DNA from: Deltaproteobacteria bacterium UBA2957
GTDB lineage: Bacteria > Myxococcota_A > UBA796
DNA: 6,255 bases
Direction: 5' to 3'
Assembly: GCA_002348535.1 (NCBI GenBank)
Contig: DEBL01000177.1
Coordinates: 1-6,255 of the forward strand
Position numbers and translations under genes: made by a program. Positions 1 through 5,924 of this stretch are shown here, in pieces. Under the pieces are notes generated by a model, which saw only the letters and a list, made by a program, of their open reading frames with translations, did not search any database and was not told where the DNA came from. Numbering within the stretch: the first letter of the stretch is position 1; each line of letters starts with the position of its first letter.

Positions 1-375
1 CCAGCTCTCTTGCCACAACCAGTAATCGTAGCCGAAGCCCACGAACGGAACGATCAACTGTTCGGGCAATACATCCAACCGAAAGGTCGCATCCACGGTC
101 AGCGGGATCGCCAGCATCGTATCGTCTTCCGCCGACCGGTTGCCGTCAGCGTCCACCCGTTTTCCAGTCTCGGAATAGTAGCCGAGCGCACCCGTGATCT
201 CGACCAAGTCAAACACTGTCGGCCCGATCTCGATCCAGAGCGCATTGTGGCCCTCATCACCGAACACTTCGGTAAGGCTTTCATCGCTGAGGTCGAGACT
301 CGAGTAACGAGCTTCAAACGAGCCTCCTAAAAAGTCGGACCACCCCGATCCGCTCTGTGGCCACTCGGAATCCGA
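1..375 (-). other. Outer-membrane beta-barrel domain, MXAN_2562-like, N-terminal part only
   Basis: Residues 597-721 of the fused frame start after the presumed signal-peptidase site. They show a Gly/Ser-rich lead, an FEARYSSLDL strand, an EVFGDEG motif, then amphipathic strands separated by polar turns (an Asp/Gly/Asn loop near residues 660-675), a dynamic PLTVDATFRLDVL strand pair, and PFVGFGYDYWLW at the cut. The pattern FGD, then a Gly-Tyr strand, a charged loop, and an aromatic 'P-V-G-G-Y-D-W' strand matches my memory of the MXAN_2562 family. Only about the first half of a typical barrel is inside the window, so strand number and a C-terminal aromatic residue cannot be checked. Confidence 0.6.
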
Positions 376-2163
376 TCCCATCGCAGGGCTGGACATCCCA
401 GCCACCAAAAGAACCGCGGCCGTACCCGAACGGCGGCGCGCAGCGGCCATCAAGCAAGCACTGAAAGCCAAGGTCCAGCCCGCCAGACCCGTGGATGTGC
501 TGCAGGCGTGTCCGCCCGATTCACCCGCCAAATCCGACGCACCAAAAGTTTCACGGGGGCTTTCACTGACCACATTGCTCATGGGTCCCTCCTGTCCTGC
601 GGCATCATACGCTCTAACCGCCACAAAGTATGTCGCACCATTCGTAAGGGGTTGAATGGTTACGGTTTTATTCTCGCCCGGCTCGGCAGCAACACGGCGC
701 GGAAGTTCCAAACGCAGCCCTGTTTGATCGCCCTCAACACCCTCGAACGATGGGCCGGCCGTGTCATAGTCATCCCGACTAAACTCAGTCGACGAAACGA
801 AGATCATATAGTGGCTCAGGTCTGCATCAGGGATGCCGTTCAACGAAACGATCAAGCGACCATCACCAAAACCAAGGTCGCCCGAGCCGACTGCGACCAT
901 CGATGGCGGATTGTCCACATCCACCGTGGTGATATCATGCCCCATTCGCCCTTCTGCATCTTCGACGACGATCCGAAGCGTGTTTGCACCCTCGATGAAT
1001 CCATCATCGATTGGGATCGAGGCCGTGACCACGCCATCGGCATCGATACGCCCTTGGTCGATCAACCTGCCGTCTTCATTGCCAGTAGCCCCACGACGCA
1101 CAGTCCACGTGCCTTCCGTGTCTGAAGTAAATGTGATGGCAACCTCATCTCCATTGACAACATTGCGCGGAATAGAGCGCGTGACCTCCACCCATGGGCG
1201 ATCGGAGAGCAGGTGCACGAACCCCTCATCGGTGCCGGCGATAAGGTAGCCGTCCACCCAATCGAACTCCCGGACGCTCAGTCCATCGCTAGGCAAGCCG
1301 GTCTGCCCTTCGCGAGTCCTCAACGGCGACTGAGTCGCGGGATCGAGGGCGTAAAAAGCCACAGAACCGGCAAGTTCATCCCCAACGGCCAGCAGAGTTT
1401 GCGATGGGTTGATCCCCACGGCCATGGCGCTCGACAAGCCGTCATCTGCAGAAATCTGCTCCACCAATGCATTGCTATCGGTCTGAAACTCCAGCAAACC
1501 GGCCTCTCCACCGGCCACCAAAAATCGACCCGTCCCAAGGCGGACAACGTCGGATGCATCCGTCTCAGCGGGTGTCATGAGTTGCTGGGTCGCTGCGCCT
1601 GTAGCGGCGGTCACCTCGGTGACATTGCGACCTCCATGCGTCACCACCACATACTGGTCGCTGGCGGCGAGGTCGTGAATGGTTTGGTGCCACACAAAAG
1701 CCGGAAATCCACCGGAAACGACCGTGCCTGTGTCCGTGTTGTAGGCCGCCAATAGCGGTTTCGCACCGGCAATCGGGTTCTCGACTACCCCAAACAACGT
1801 GGAGGAGTTGGAAGCGAGCGCCACGATTGCTTCTTCAGAAAACGACCCCGAAATGGATTCTGAGGCCCACCGACCGGATGAACCGTCGATCCTCATCAAC
1901 GAGCCGTCTCCACACCCAACTGCAAAGCCCGAAGGATTTGTCGGGTCGCGCGCCACCCCGCCAACCGAAGGGCACGGCGCGACTTCAAGCAGTGACCAGT
2001 CGTCGAGCGATAGGATGGATAGACCACCCGCATGGAGAATGGACACGTAGGCTTCGTCTGATGAGGCCACAACGTCTTCCACAGCAGCACCAAGGTCCTC
2101 GGTGTTCACCAGCTTGCTTGGCCACCCAAAAGCTGCGCTAACCATGAGGATCGGAAAGACCAT
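1..2163 (-). CDS. Fused surface protein: beta-propeller, Ig-like and Fn3-like domains, MYXO-CTERM-like anchor, then MXAN_2562-like outer-membrane beta-barrel (3' end cut)
   Basis: One frame with 721 codons and no stop runs from the ATG at 2163 off the left edge. The start overlaps the preceding TAA (TAATG), with GGAGGGG 8 nt upstream. Residues 1-13 form a short hydrophobic leader without N-terminal Arg/Lys; cleavage after AFG is plausible. Residues about 20-321 show short strand repeats with Gly/Asp turns, like a PQQ/WD-type propeller; C64 and C84 may pair. Residues 322-420 look Ig-like. Residues 421-537 look Fn3-like (NGATYFVAVRAYDAAGQEGP near 509-527). Residues 552-578 match the MYXO-CTERM plan: C554, a hydrophobic helix, then R576-R578. 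The frame continues through a signal-peptide-like segment (572-596) into a barrel region (597-721) with alternating strands and PFVGFGYDYWLWQE near the cut. From memory this resembles the Myxococcus MXAN_2561/MXAN_2562 neighbours joined together. Only four Cys are visible. Function is unknown; surface anchoring and outer-membrane location are inferred. Confidence 0.85.
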   Translation of the reverse strand, partial: MVFPILMVSAAFGWPSKLVNTEDLGAAVEDVVASSDEAYVSILHAGGLSILSLDDWSLLEVAPCPSVGGVARDPTNPSGFAVGCGDGSLMRIDGSSGRWASESISGSFSEEAIVALASNSSTLFGVVENPIAGAKPLLAAYNTDTGTVVSGGFPAFVWHQTIHDLAASDQYVVVTHGGRNVTEVTAATGAATQQLMTPAETDASDVVRLGTGRFLVAGGEAGLLEFQTDSNALVEQISADDGLSSAMAVGINPSQTLLAVGDELAGSVAFYALDPATQSPLRTREGQTGLPSDGLSVREFDWVDGYLIAGTDEGFVHLLSDRPWVEVTRSIPRNVVNGDEVAITFTSDTEGTWTVRRGATGNEDGRLIDQGRIDADGVVTASIPIDDGFIEGANTLRIVVEDAEGRMGHDITTVDVDNPPSMVAVGSGDLGFGDGRLIVSLNGIPDADLSHYMIFVSSTEFSRDDYDTAGPSFEGVEGDQTGLRLELPRRVAAEPGENKTVTIQPLTNGATYFVAVRAYDAAGQEGPMSNVVSESPRETFGASDLAGESGGHACSTSTGLAGWTLAFSACLMAAARRRSGTAAVLLVAGMSSPAMGSDSEWPQSGSGWSDFLGGSFEARYSSLDLSDESLTEVFGDEGHNALWIEIGPTVFDLVEITGALGYYSETGKRVDADGNRSAEDDTMLAIPLTVDATFRLDVLPEQLIVPFVGFGYDYWLWQESW
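376..510 (-). other. MYXO-CTERM-like sorting signal overlapping a second signal peptide (predicted membrane hairpin)
   Basis: This covers residues 552-596 of the long frame. HACSTSTGLAGW carries the Cys (C554) that is invariant in MYXO-CTERM signals; a hydrophobic helix (559-575) and RRR (576-578) follow. The same Arg cluster then acts as the n-region of a signal-peptide-like segment: M572, RRR, hydrophobic core 581-590, and a small-residue c-region ending PAMG (A594 at -3, G596 at -1). Known biology: MYXO-CTERM signals are normally C-terminal and are processed by myxosortase-type intramembrane proteases. Inference: the first helix crosses outward-to-inward, Arg stays in the cytoplasm, and the second helix re-exports the barrel for signal peptidase. 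The internal ATG at 448-450 has no Shine-Dalgarno sequence upstream, which argues against separate initiation. Confidence 0.65.
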
Positions 2164-3176
2164 TACAGATACCCCTCCGACCACAGAGCGGTTGCAATCG
2201 CCAGCGCATTGGCACTGGCTCCCACTCGTAGATTATCCGCACTCACCCACAGATGGATCCGGGCATTGTCCGGGTCGAGCCGAAGCCGGCCGACATAGAT
2301 GGTGCTGTCCCCGGCCACCCTGCGCGGGCCCGGCAGCGGATCGCCGAGTCGCACACCGGGTGTCTCCGCGATCAGCTCCCTGACCGCGTCAAGATCGACG
2401 CCGTGATCGAAATCGATTGTGAGGTTTGCGGCAACCCCGGCAAACATCGGCGCCAAGACCACAGACATCAGAGCCTGCTCCGGCTGCCAAGCAAGCAAGT
2501 CTGCAACTTCCAGCGCCACGCGCCGCTCCACCGTCGTCCACCCCTCGACATCGTCGCCCACCTGCGCATTCAGATCGAACGCAAGCCCCTGTGGAAACAC
2601 AACCCGTGGAGGCGTTTTGCCGTTGAACAAGGAAACAACCTGAGCGGAGAGTTCCTCGGCACCCGCCTTGCCCGCACTGCTCGCCGACACCATCAGGGTG
2701 CCGCGGACCTGCGTCGCCCCGCGAACGGAGAGCTGGCTGAGTACCGTAGCAACCACCACAGCCGGAGCACTCGGCGAGCACATCACGCGCGTGTCGGGAA
2801 AATCTGCAATGGGCTCAATACTGACTGACGGAACCATCATGGGTGACGAGTTGGCGTGGGTGCCGCCAATGTCAACAACCGGGATGTCTTCGTCCTGCAG
2901 AATCGGAACTAGGCCGCGGCACACATTGGCTGGCGCAGCAAGAAACACCAAATCAACACCTTCGAACACGGCCGGAACCCCGTCTTCAGACGGAAGCGCT
3001 TGAACCCGGTGACTGCGCTCACGAACCTCGATGGTCTCTCCATTCGACGCGGGAGATGCAAAAAGCCTAAACGCCGCAATCGGCAAGTTGGCCCGTTCGA
3101 GTACGGTCAATAAATCGCGTCCGACGGCCCCGGTGGCACCAACCACCGCAACGGTCAGACCATCTGCATTGCTCAT
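2163..3176 (-). CDS. USG-1-type aspartate-semialdehyde dehydrogenase homologue, catalytic residues missing
   Basis: This 337-residue protein has the full fold of the Asd family: a nucleotide-binding GATGAVG (13-19), the dimer/catalytic-domain segment SASSAGKAGAEEL (164-176), FPQGLAF (194-200) and a C-terminal SADNLRVGA (312-320). In true Asd, a catalytic Cys sits in an N-C-S/T motif about 12 residues before a conserved Leu/Ile. Here that place is Ser136/Ala137; the only nearby Cys (C133) is 3-4 residues early. The second signature R-V-P-V-x-x-G-H-S reads LAPMFAGVA (241-249), so the Arg is Leu and the catalytic His is Val248. This loss, and the overall sequence, recall E. coli Usg, an Asd paralogue without known enzyme activity. 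A strong GGGAGG precedes the ATG by 6 nt. The gene ends in TAATG, overlapping the surface-protein gene. Asd activity is therefore doubtful; it may be regulatory or structural, or act on an unknown substrate. Confidence 0.88.
   Translation of the reverse strand: MSNADGLTVAVVGATGAVGRDLLTVLERANLPIAAFRLFASPASNGETIEVRERSHRVQALPSEDGVPAVFEGVDLVFLAAPANVCRGLVPILQDEDIPVVDIGGTHANSSPMMVPSVSIEPIADFPDTRVMCSPSAPAVVVATVLSQLSVRGATQVRGTLMVSASSAGKAGAEELSAQVVSLFNGKTPPRVVFPQGLAFDLNAQVGDDVEGWTTVERRVALEVADLLAWQPEQALMSVVLAPMFAGVAANLTIDFDHGVDLDAVRELIAETPGVRLGDPLPGPRRVAGDSTIYVGRLRLDPDNARIHLWVSADNLRVGASANALAIATALWSEGYL
2172..2178 (-). promoter_or_regulatory. Ribosome-binding site of the fused surface-protein gene, inside the USG-1-like gene
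   Basis: GGAGGGG on the minus strand lies 8 nt before the ATG at 2161-2163 and overlaps the last codons of the upstream gene. It supports this start over an in-frame GTG at 2184, which would give a longer hydrophobic leader but has no such motif before it. The start codon shares its A with the upstream TAA stop, so re-initiation by terminating ribosomes is likely. Confidence 0.7.
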
Positions 3177-3182
3177 GGTCAG

Positions 3183-3188
3183 CCTCCC
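3183..3188 (-). promoter_or_regulatory. Ribosome-binding site of the USG-1-like gene
   Basis: GGGAGG on the minus strand, 6 nt before the ATG at 3174-3176, is the strongest purine-rich match in the 55-bp spacer after the YdcH-like gene. It fixes this ATG as the start. The spacer also holds the perfect palindromes GGGCCC, GGTACC and CCCGCGGG, but no T-tract that would make a terminator. Confidence 0.7.
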
Positions 3189-3231
3189 GCGGGCGGTACC
3201 TATCTCATCGGACCGAAATGGGCCCGGCTAC

Positions 3232-3468
3232 TCAGCCCTCAGCGACACGCCGCCGATAGCCACGAAGGATCTCTTCAATCCGGTCACGTCCCCGTAGCTT
3301 GCGCTTCTTCAACACACGCAACTGCTGGTGTTCAACTGGGCTTAGCCAGTCGCGCCCCATCATCGCCTCAAGGTCGCGCTCATACGCACGGTGCTGTTCA
3401 ATCAATGTGCGAAGTTCGGCATCCTCGCCCCCGTATTGTTCAACCAACAGCAAGTCTGCGTGTTCCAT
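3232..3468 (-). CDS. YdcH/DUF465-family small helical protein
   Basis: This 78-residue, highly charged protein should form a helical hairpin. It carries the DUF465 pattern: helix one with LIEQHRAYERDLEAM (22-36), a short turn with a helix cap (LSPVEH, 42-47), then helix two with LRVLKKRKLRGRDRIEEIL (50-68), matching the family's 'L-K-K-x-K-L-x-x-(K/R)-D-x-I' core. The usual family length is 70-80 residues. No signal peptide or membrane segment is seen, so it is cytoplasmic. The molecular role of the family is not settled. GGGAGGG starts 8 nt upstream of the ATG, a strong ribosome-binding site that can be hidden in a stem (see 3473-3539). It sits 71 bp after tsaB and 55 bp before the USG-1-like gene, and is probably part of the same operon. 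Confidence 0.85.
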   Translation of the reverse strand: MEHADLLLVEQYGGEDAELRTLIEQHRAYERDLEAMMGRDWLSPVEHQQLRVLKKRKLRGRDRIEEILRGYRRRVAEG

Positions 3469-3472
3469 TGCG

Positions 3473-3539
3473 GCACCCTCCCGGCCCCCTACGGTACCGA
3501 ATCAAGGGGTGTTTAGTCAACTCATCGGGCCGGGGGTGC
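3473..3539 (-). promoter_or_regulatory. Long-range stem that can hide the YdcH-like gene's ribosome-binding site
   Basis: The spacer between the tsaB stop and the YdcH-like start has two complementary arms: GCACCC-CCGGCCC (3527-3539), starting at the first base after the tsaB TAA, and GGGCCGG-GA-GGGTGC (3473-3487). They pair as 7 + 6 bp, all G-C except one A-T, with a 2-nt GA bulge and a 39-nt loop. The second arm contains the whole GGGAGGG ribosome-binding site (3476-3482). Inference: a ribosome terminating on tsaB would cover the first arm and free the site, coupling the two genes. There is no U-tract, so it does not look like a terminator. Confidence 0.45.
3491..3520 (-). promoter_or_regulatory. 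Possible sigma70-type promoter before the YdcH-like gene
   Basis: TTGACT (3515-3520, five of six matches to the -35 consensus) is followed after 18 bp by TACCGT (3491-3496, a weak three-of-six -10). It lies inside the loop of the stem described at 3473-3539. A transcript from here would begin near 3484, lose the upstream arm and so leave the ribosome-binding site free, but its leader would be only about 15 nt. The -10 is poor and promoter rules of this lineage are unknown to me. Confidence 0.2.
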
Positions 3540-4196
3540 TTAGGGCGCCTGAGACCGCTTTTTGGCATCCGCTGGACGCAAATACCGAAGTGCCACCTCT
3601 TGCGCTGGCAGCGCGGAATGGATTCGCTGTTGCCCCAAGAGTGCCACAGCCCATGCCGGCGATTCCGAGGCACCCTGAACAATCCGCCCCCCCGCACTCG
3701 CGACCGCTTCGGGGTCGAGCCCGGCCCCCTCGCCAACGGCCAAAAAGGGCTCGGCGGTCAATGACGGCGACAGAACTTCACCGAGCGACAAATCGACAGG
3801 GTCCGTCACCGCTTCGAGTGTTCCACTCTTCCGAGCAAACCACTGTGCATAGACGCGAGACTTCCGGGCATCCAGCAATGCAAGAATGCGCTCGCCATCG
3901 CACATCTCGGCGCGCGCTTCGAGACTGCTCACGCACACCACTGGCACGCGACGGGACACCGCGATGCCGAGCGCCGTGGCCACACCAACTCGGAGCCCGG
4001 TAAACGCACCAGGGCCCACTGAAACAGAGACGGCGTCGAGGGCCATGCCGGGTACAAGCAGGTCGGCGATAGCAGGGAGCAAGACACCATCGGCCCCGCG
4101 CACAACACGCGCTGACCACTGCCTAGGCTCGCCATGCCCCACCACGCACGCGCCGACCACCGGGCCGGCGGTGTCAATCCCGAGAACGCATGTCAC
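3540..4196 (-). CDS. tsaB: tRNA threonylcarbamoyladenosine (t6A) biosynthesis protein TsaB
   Basis: TsaB is the ASKHA-fold partner of TsaD. With TsaD and TsaE it transfers the threonylcarbamoyl group made by TsaC to A37 of ANN-decoding tRNAs in the cytoplasm. The 218-residue protein opens with the ASKHA phosphate-loop strand (GIDTAGPVVGA, 6-16). It has the TsaB/TsaD signature GPGAFTGLRVGVATALGIA (61-79), the LLDARKSRVYAQWF strand (107-120), and a C-terminal LRYLRPADA (203-211) typical of the TsaB tail. Length is normal for TsaB and too short for TsaD. The His common in the 'H-S-x-x-L-L-P' segment of many TsaBs is absent (GADGVLLP, 34-41), so TsaD-like metal binding is not expected, as usual for TsaB. 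The GTG start overlaps the rseP stop (GTGA, 4193-4196) and lacks an obvious Shine-Dalgarno sequence, implying translation coupled to rseP. Confidence 0.93.
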   Translation of the reverse strand: MTCVLGIDTAGPVVGACVVGHGEPRQWSARVVRGADGVLLPAIADLLVPGMALDAVSVSVGPGAFTGLRVGVATALGIAVSRRVPVVCVSSLEARAEMCDGERILALLDARKSRVYAQWFARKSGTLEAVTDPVDLSLGEVLSPSLTAEPFLAVGEGAGLDPEAVASAGGRIVQGASESPAWAVALLGQQRIHSALPAQEVALRYLRPADAKKRSQAP

Positions 4197-5869
4197 TCGA
4201 ACAGCCGTCGGATGTCGAAAAACAAGACGCTCATCATGAGCATCACCAACAGAAGGACGCCGATTTGCTGCGCTTTCTCTCGGATTGCGAGGCTTAAGGG
4301 GCGCCCGCGCAGCCCCTCAACGGCATAAAACAACAGTTGTCCGCCATCGAGAACCGGAACCGGCAGCAGATTGATGATGCCCAAGCTGATGGACAACATT
4401 CCCATGAGCCTTGCCCAAACAAAGATCCCCTGTTCCGCGGCACTCGACGCTTGGCGCACCATTTCAACGGGCCCACCTAAACTTTTCTGGACGGCCGCAG
4501 CGCCCGTGACCAGCTTTCCTACCTGCTCAACAACGTACCCACTCAAGCGAGTCGTTTCATCCCACGCCCGTTGAGTCGCCGCTGAAAAGCCGTAGTACAC
4601 GCGAGTCTTCGGCCCAGCAGCCAGCGCCCCCATTCGCATGACGCCCAGCACCGGTCGAAAGTAGTACCGCCCAAAAGAGTCGGTGTCCCGAATTACCGTT
4701 GGCGTCAACTCAAGGTCGATTACCCGACCGGCGCGCACCAACTCCACCCTGAGCGGCCGAGCCGTCGCCTTGTCCCCTTCGCCGTCCATGGTGGCGGCCA
4801 CCCCCGCCAGAACGTCGGACCAGTTTCGAACCGCTTTGTCGTTGAGGCGCAAGAAACGGTCACCCTTTCGCAGACCCGCTTCGAATGCGGGGGCGGGGGG
4901 CTTTGTTGCACTCGGCCGGCATCCCGCGAGAATATCGGTACTGTCCTTGGCCACTGTCTCGCCCACACTGCCCACGAATAGCGTCGTCGGCACCAGTCCC
5001 CACCGCGAGGCGGAATCCGTCTGAATACGCCGCAACACCGGCTGCCAATCGCTCGCCTCCATGGTGACTGTACGGCCACCACTGAGCACCACGGCGACAG
5101 TCGAACCGGCCTCCGCAAGCAGCCGATTAATGCCCACCCAGTCCTCAACGGGCTGGCCGTCAATGGCTGTGATGGTGTCTCCCGTCTTGATCCCGGCAGC
5201 GCCCGCCGGCGATGTGGGGTCATCGACACCGGCAACGGCATCCGGCCGCTTGTAATCAATACCGAGCCCGAGGCCGTCAGCCTCGTCGTATGCCACATCG
5301 ATCACCCGCGTCACGCCATCCCTTGAAATCGTGAGGGTATGTGGGCCCGACTCCCAGGACACCAATCGCTTGGCAACCGCATTCCATGTCGGGGTTTGTT
5401 CCCCATCGACGGCGACGAGTCGGTCGCCCGCTTGGACGCCTGCGACAGCGGCAATTCCATCTTGTTCCACAATGCCCATTTCGTTGCTGGGCTGTGGCTC
5501 ACCGGCCATCAGAAGGGCCGTAAACAACACTAAGGGGAGCGCGAGGTTGAATGCGGGCCCGGCTGCAACAACCAAGAGGCGCTGCCAAACTGGCCGCCGC
5601 AGGAATGCTCGGCTCGGATCATCCAACCAATCATCGTCCTCCTCGCCCGTGCCAAACGGATCGGAACCCGCCATCTGGACATAGCCGCCGAAGGGTAAGA
5701 CACTCAGCCGGTAGTCGGTCCCTCCGTGCTCAAATCCGACCACGCGTCGCCCAAACCCAATCGAGAACACCTTGACGTGCACTCCGCAGGCCTTCGCTAC
5801 AATAAAATGACCAAACTCATGGATGAACACCAAGATGGCGATCAGACCGACTGCTGCGAAAAGATTCAC
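4193..5869 (-). CDS. rseP: RseP-type site-2 intramembrane zinc metalloprotease with three PDZ-like repeats
   Basis: The inner-membrane M50 protease cleaves transmembrane anchors, classically anti-sigma factors in envelope stress, and remnant signal peptides. The 558-residue protein has the zinc-binding HEFGH (17-21) in its first membrane helix, FGGYVQMAG (60-68), a second helix with AAGPAFN (102-108), and the third metal-ligand motif NLLPVPVLDG (500-509, D508) before a last helix (about 533-551). Between the helices, three PDZ-like units each carry the A-G-x-x-x-G-D turn (143-149, 225-231, 331-337). E. coli RseP has two PDZ domains and about 450 residues, so this one is longer by roughly one repeat. 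A GTG start is chosen: GGAG lies 5 nt upstream, an in-frame TAG occurs just before, and HExxH falls at the usual distance. It is 55 bp after rlmB and overlaps tsaB by 4 bp. The substrate is not in the window. Confidence 0.95.
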   Translation of the reverse strand: MNLFAAVGLIAILVFIHEFGHFIVAKACGVHVKVFSIGFGRRVVGFEHGGTDYRLSVLPFGGYVQMAGSDPFGTGEEDDDWLDDPSRAFLRRPVWQRLLVVAAGPAFNLALPLVLFTALLMAGEPQPSNEMGIVEQDGIAAVAGVQAGDRLVAVDGEQTPTWNAVAKRLVSWESGPHTLTISRDGVTRVIDVAYDEADGLGLGIDYKRPDAVAGVDDPTSPAGAAGIKTGDTITAIDGQPVEDWVGINRLLAEAGSTVAVVLSGGRTVTMEASDWQPVLRRIQTDSASRWGLVPTTLFVGSVGETVAKDSTDILAGCRPSATKPPAPAFEAGLRKGDRFLRLNDKAVRNWSDVLAGVAATMDGEGDKATARPLRVELVRAGRVIDLELTPTVIRDTDSFGRYYFRPVLGVMRMGALAAGPKTRVYYGFSAATQRAWDETTRLSGYVVEQVGKLVTGAAAVQKSLGGPVEMVRQASSAAEQGIFVWARLMGMLSISLGIINLLPVPVLDGGQLLFYAVEGLRGRPLSLAIREKAQQIGVLLLVMLMMSVLFFDIRRLFE

Positions 5870-5874
5870 GTCTG

Positions 5875-5878
5875 CTCC
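5875..5878 (-). promoter_or_regulatory. Ribosome-binding site deciding the GTG start of rseP
   Basis: GGAG on the minus strand lies 5 nt before the GTG at 5867-5869. The reading frame upstream closes at a TAG (5891-5893), and no ATG or TTG lies between that stop and the GTG, so the GTG is the only good start. Confidence 0.6.
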
Positions 5879-5924
5879 GAATCCTCTCGTCTAACCCCGG
5901 TAAGCTCCAGCGGCATCCATGCCG

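Noticed and set aside
448..450. Internal ATG (residue 572) as a separate start for the barrel gene
   Set aside because: It would give a good signal peptide, but no Shine-Dalgarno sequence lies upstream and no stop ends the upstream frame; kept only as an alternative explanation of the fusion.
508..1125. A 205-codon open frame on the plus strand
   Set aside because: It lies fully opposite the long minus-strand surface-protein frame, its product is rich in Arg/His/Thr with no recognisable motif, and the minus frame has clear Fn3-like and Ig-like sequence there.
1213..1755. A 180-codon open frame on the plus strand
   Set aside because: It is antisense to the propeller region, has no motif and no ribosome-binding site; the minus strand explains the codon pattern better.
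2253..2828. A 191-codon open frame on the plus strand opposite the USG-1-like gene
   Set aside because: The product is low-complexity Arg/His-rich and unlike any family I know, while the minus strand encodes a full Asd-fold protein.
3299..4003. A 234-codon plus-strand frame across tsaB and the YdcH-like gene
   Set aside because: It spans two clear minus-strand genes and their spacer and has Ser/Arg/Pro-rich shadow composition.
5891..5920. A 9-codon ATG-TAG leader frame between rlmB and rseP
   Set aside because: No ribosome-binding site precedes it and such short frames are expected by chance.
5911..5924. Palindrome CGGCAT-GG-ATGCCG directly after the rlmB stop, as a terminator
   Set aside because: The stem is only 5-6 bp with a tiny loop and no T-tract; the downstream rseP is close and co-directional, so termination is unlikely.
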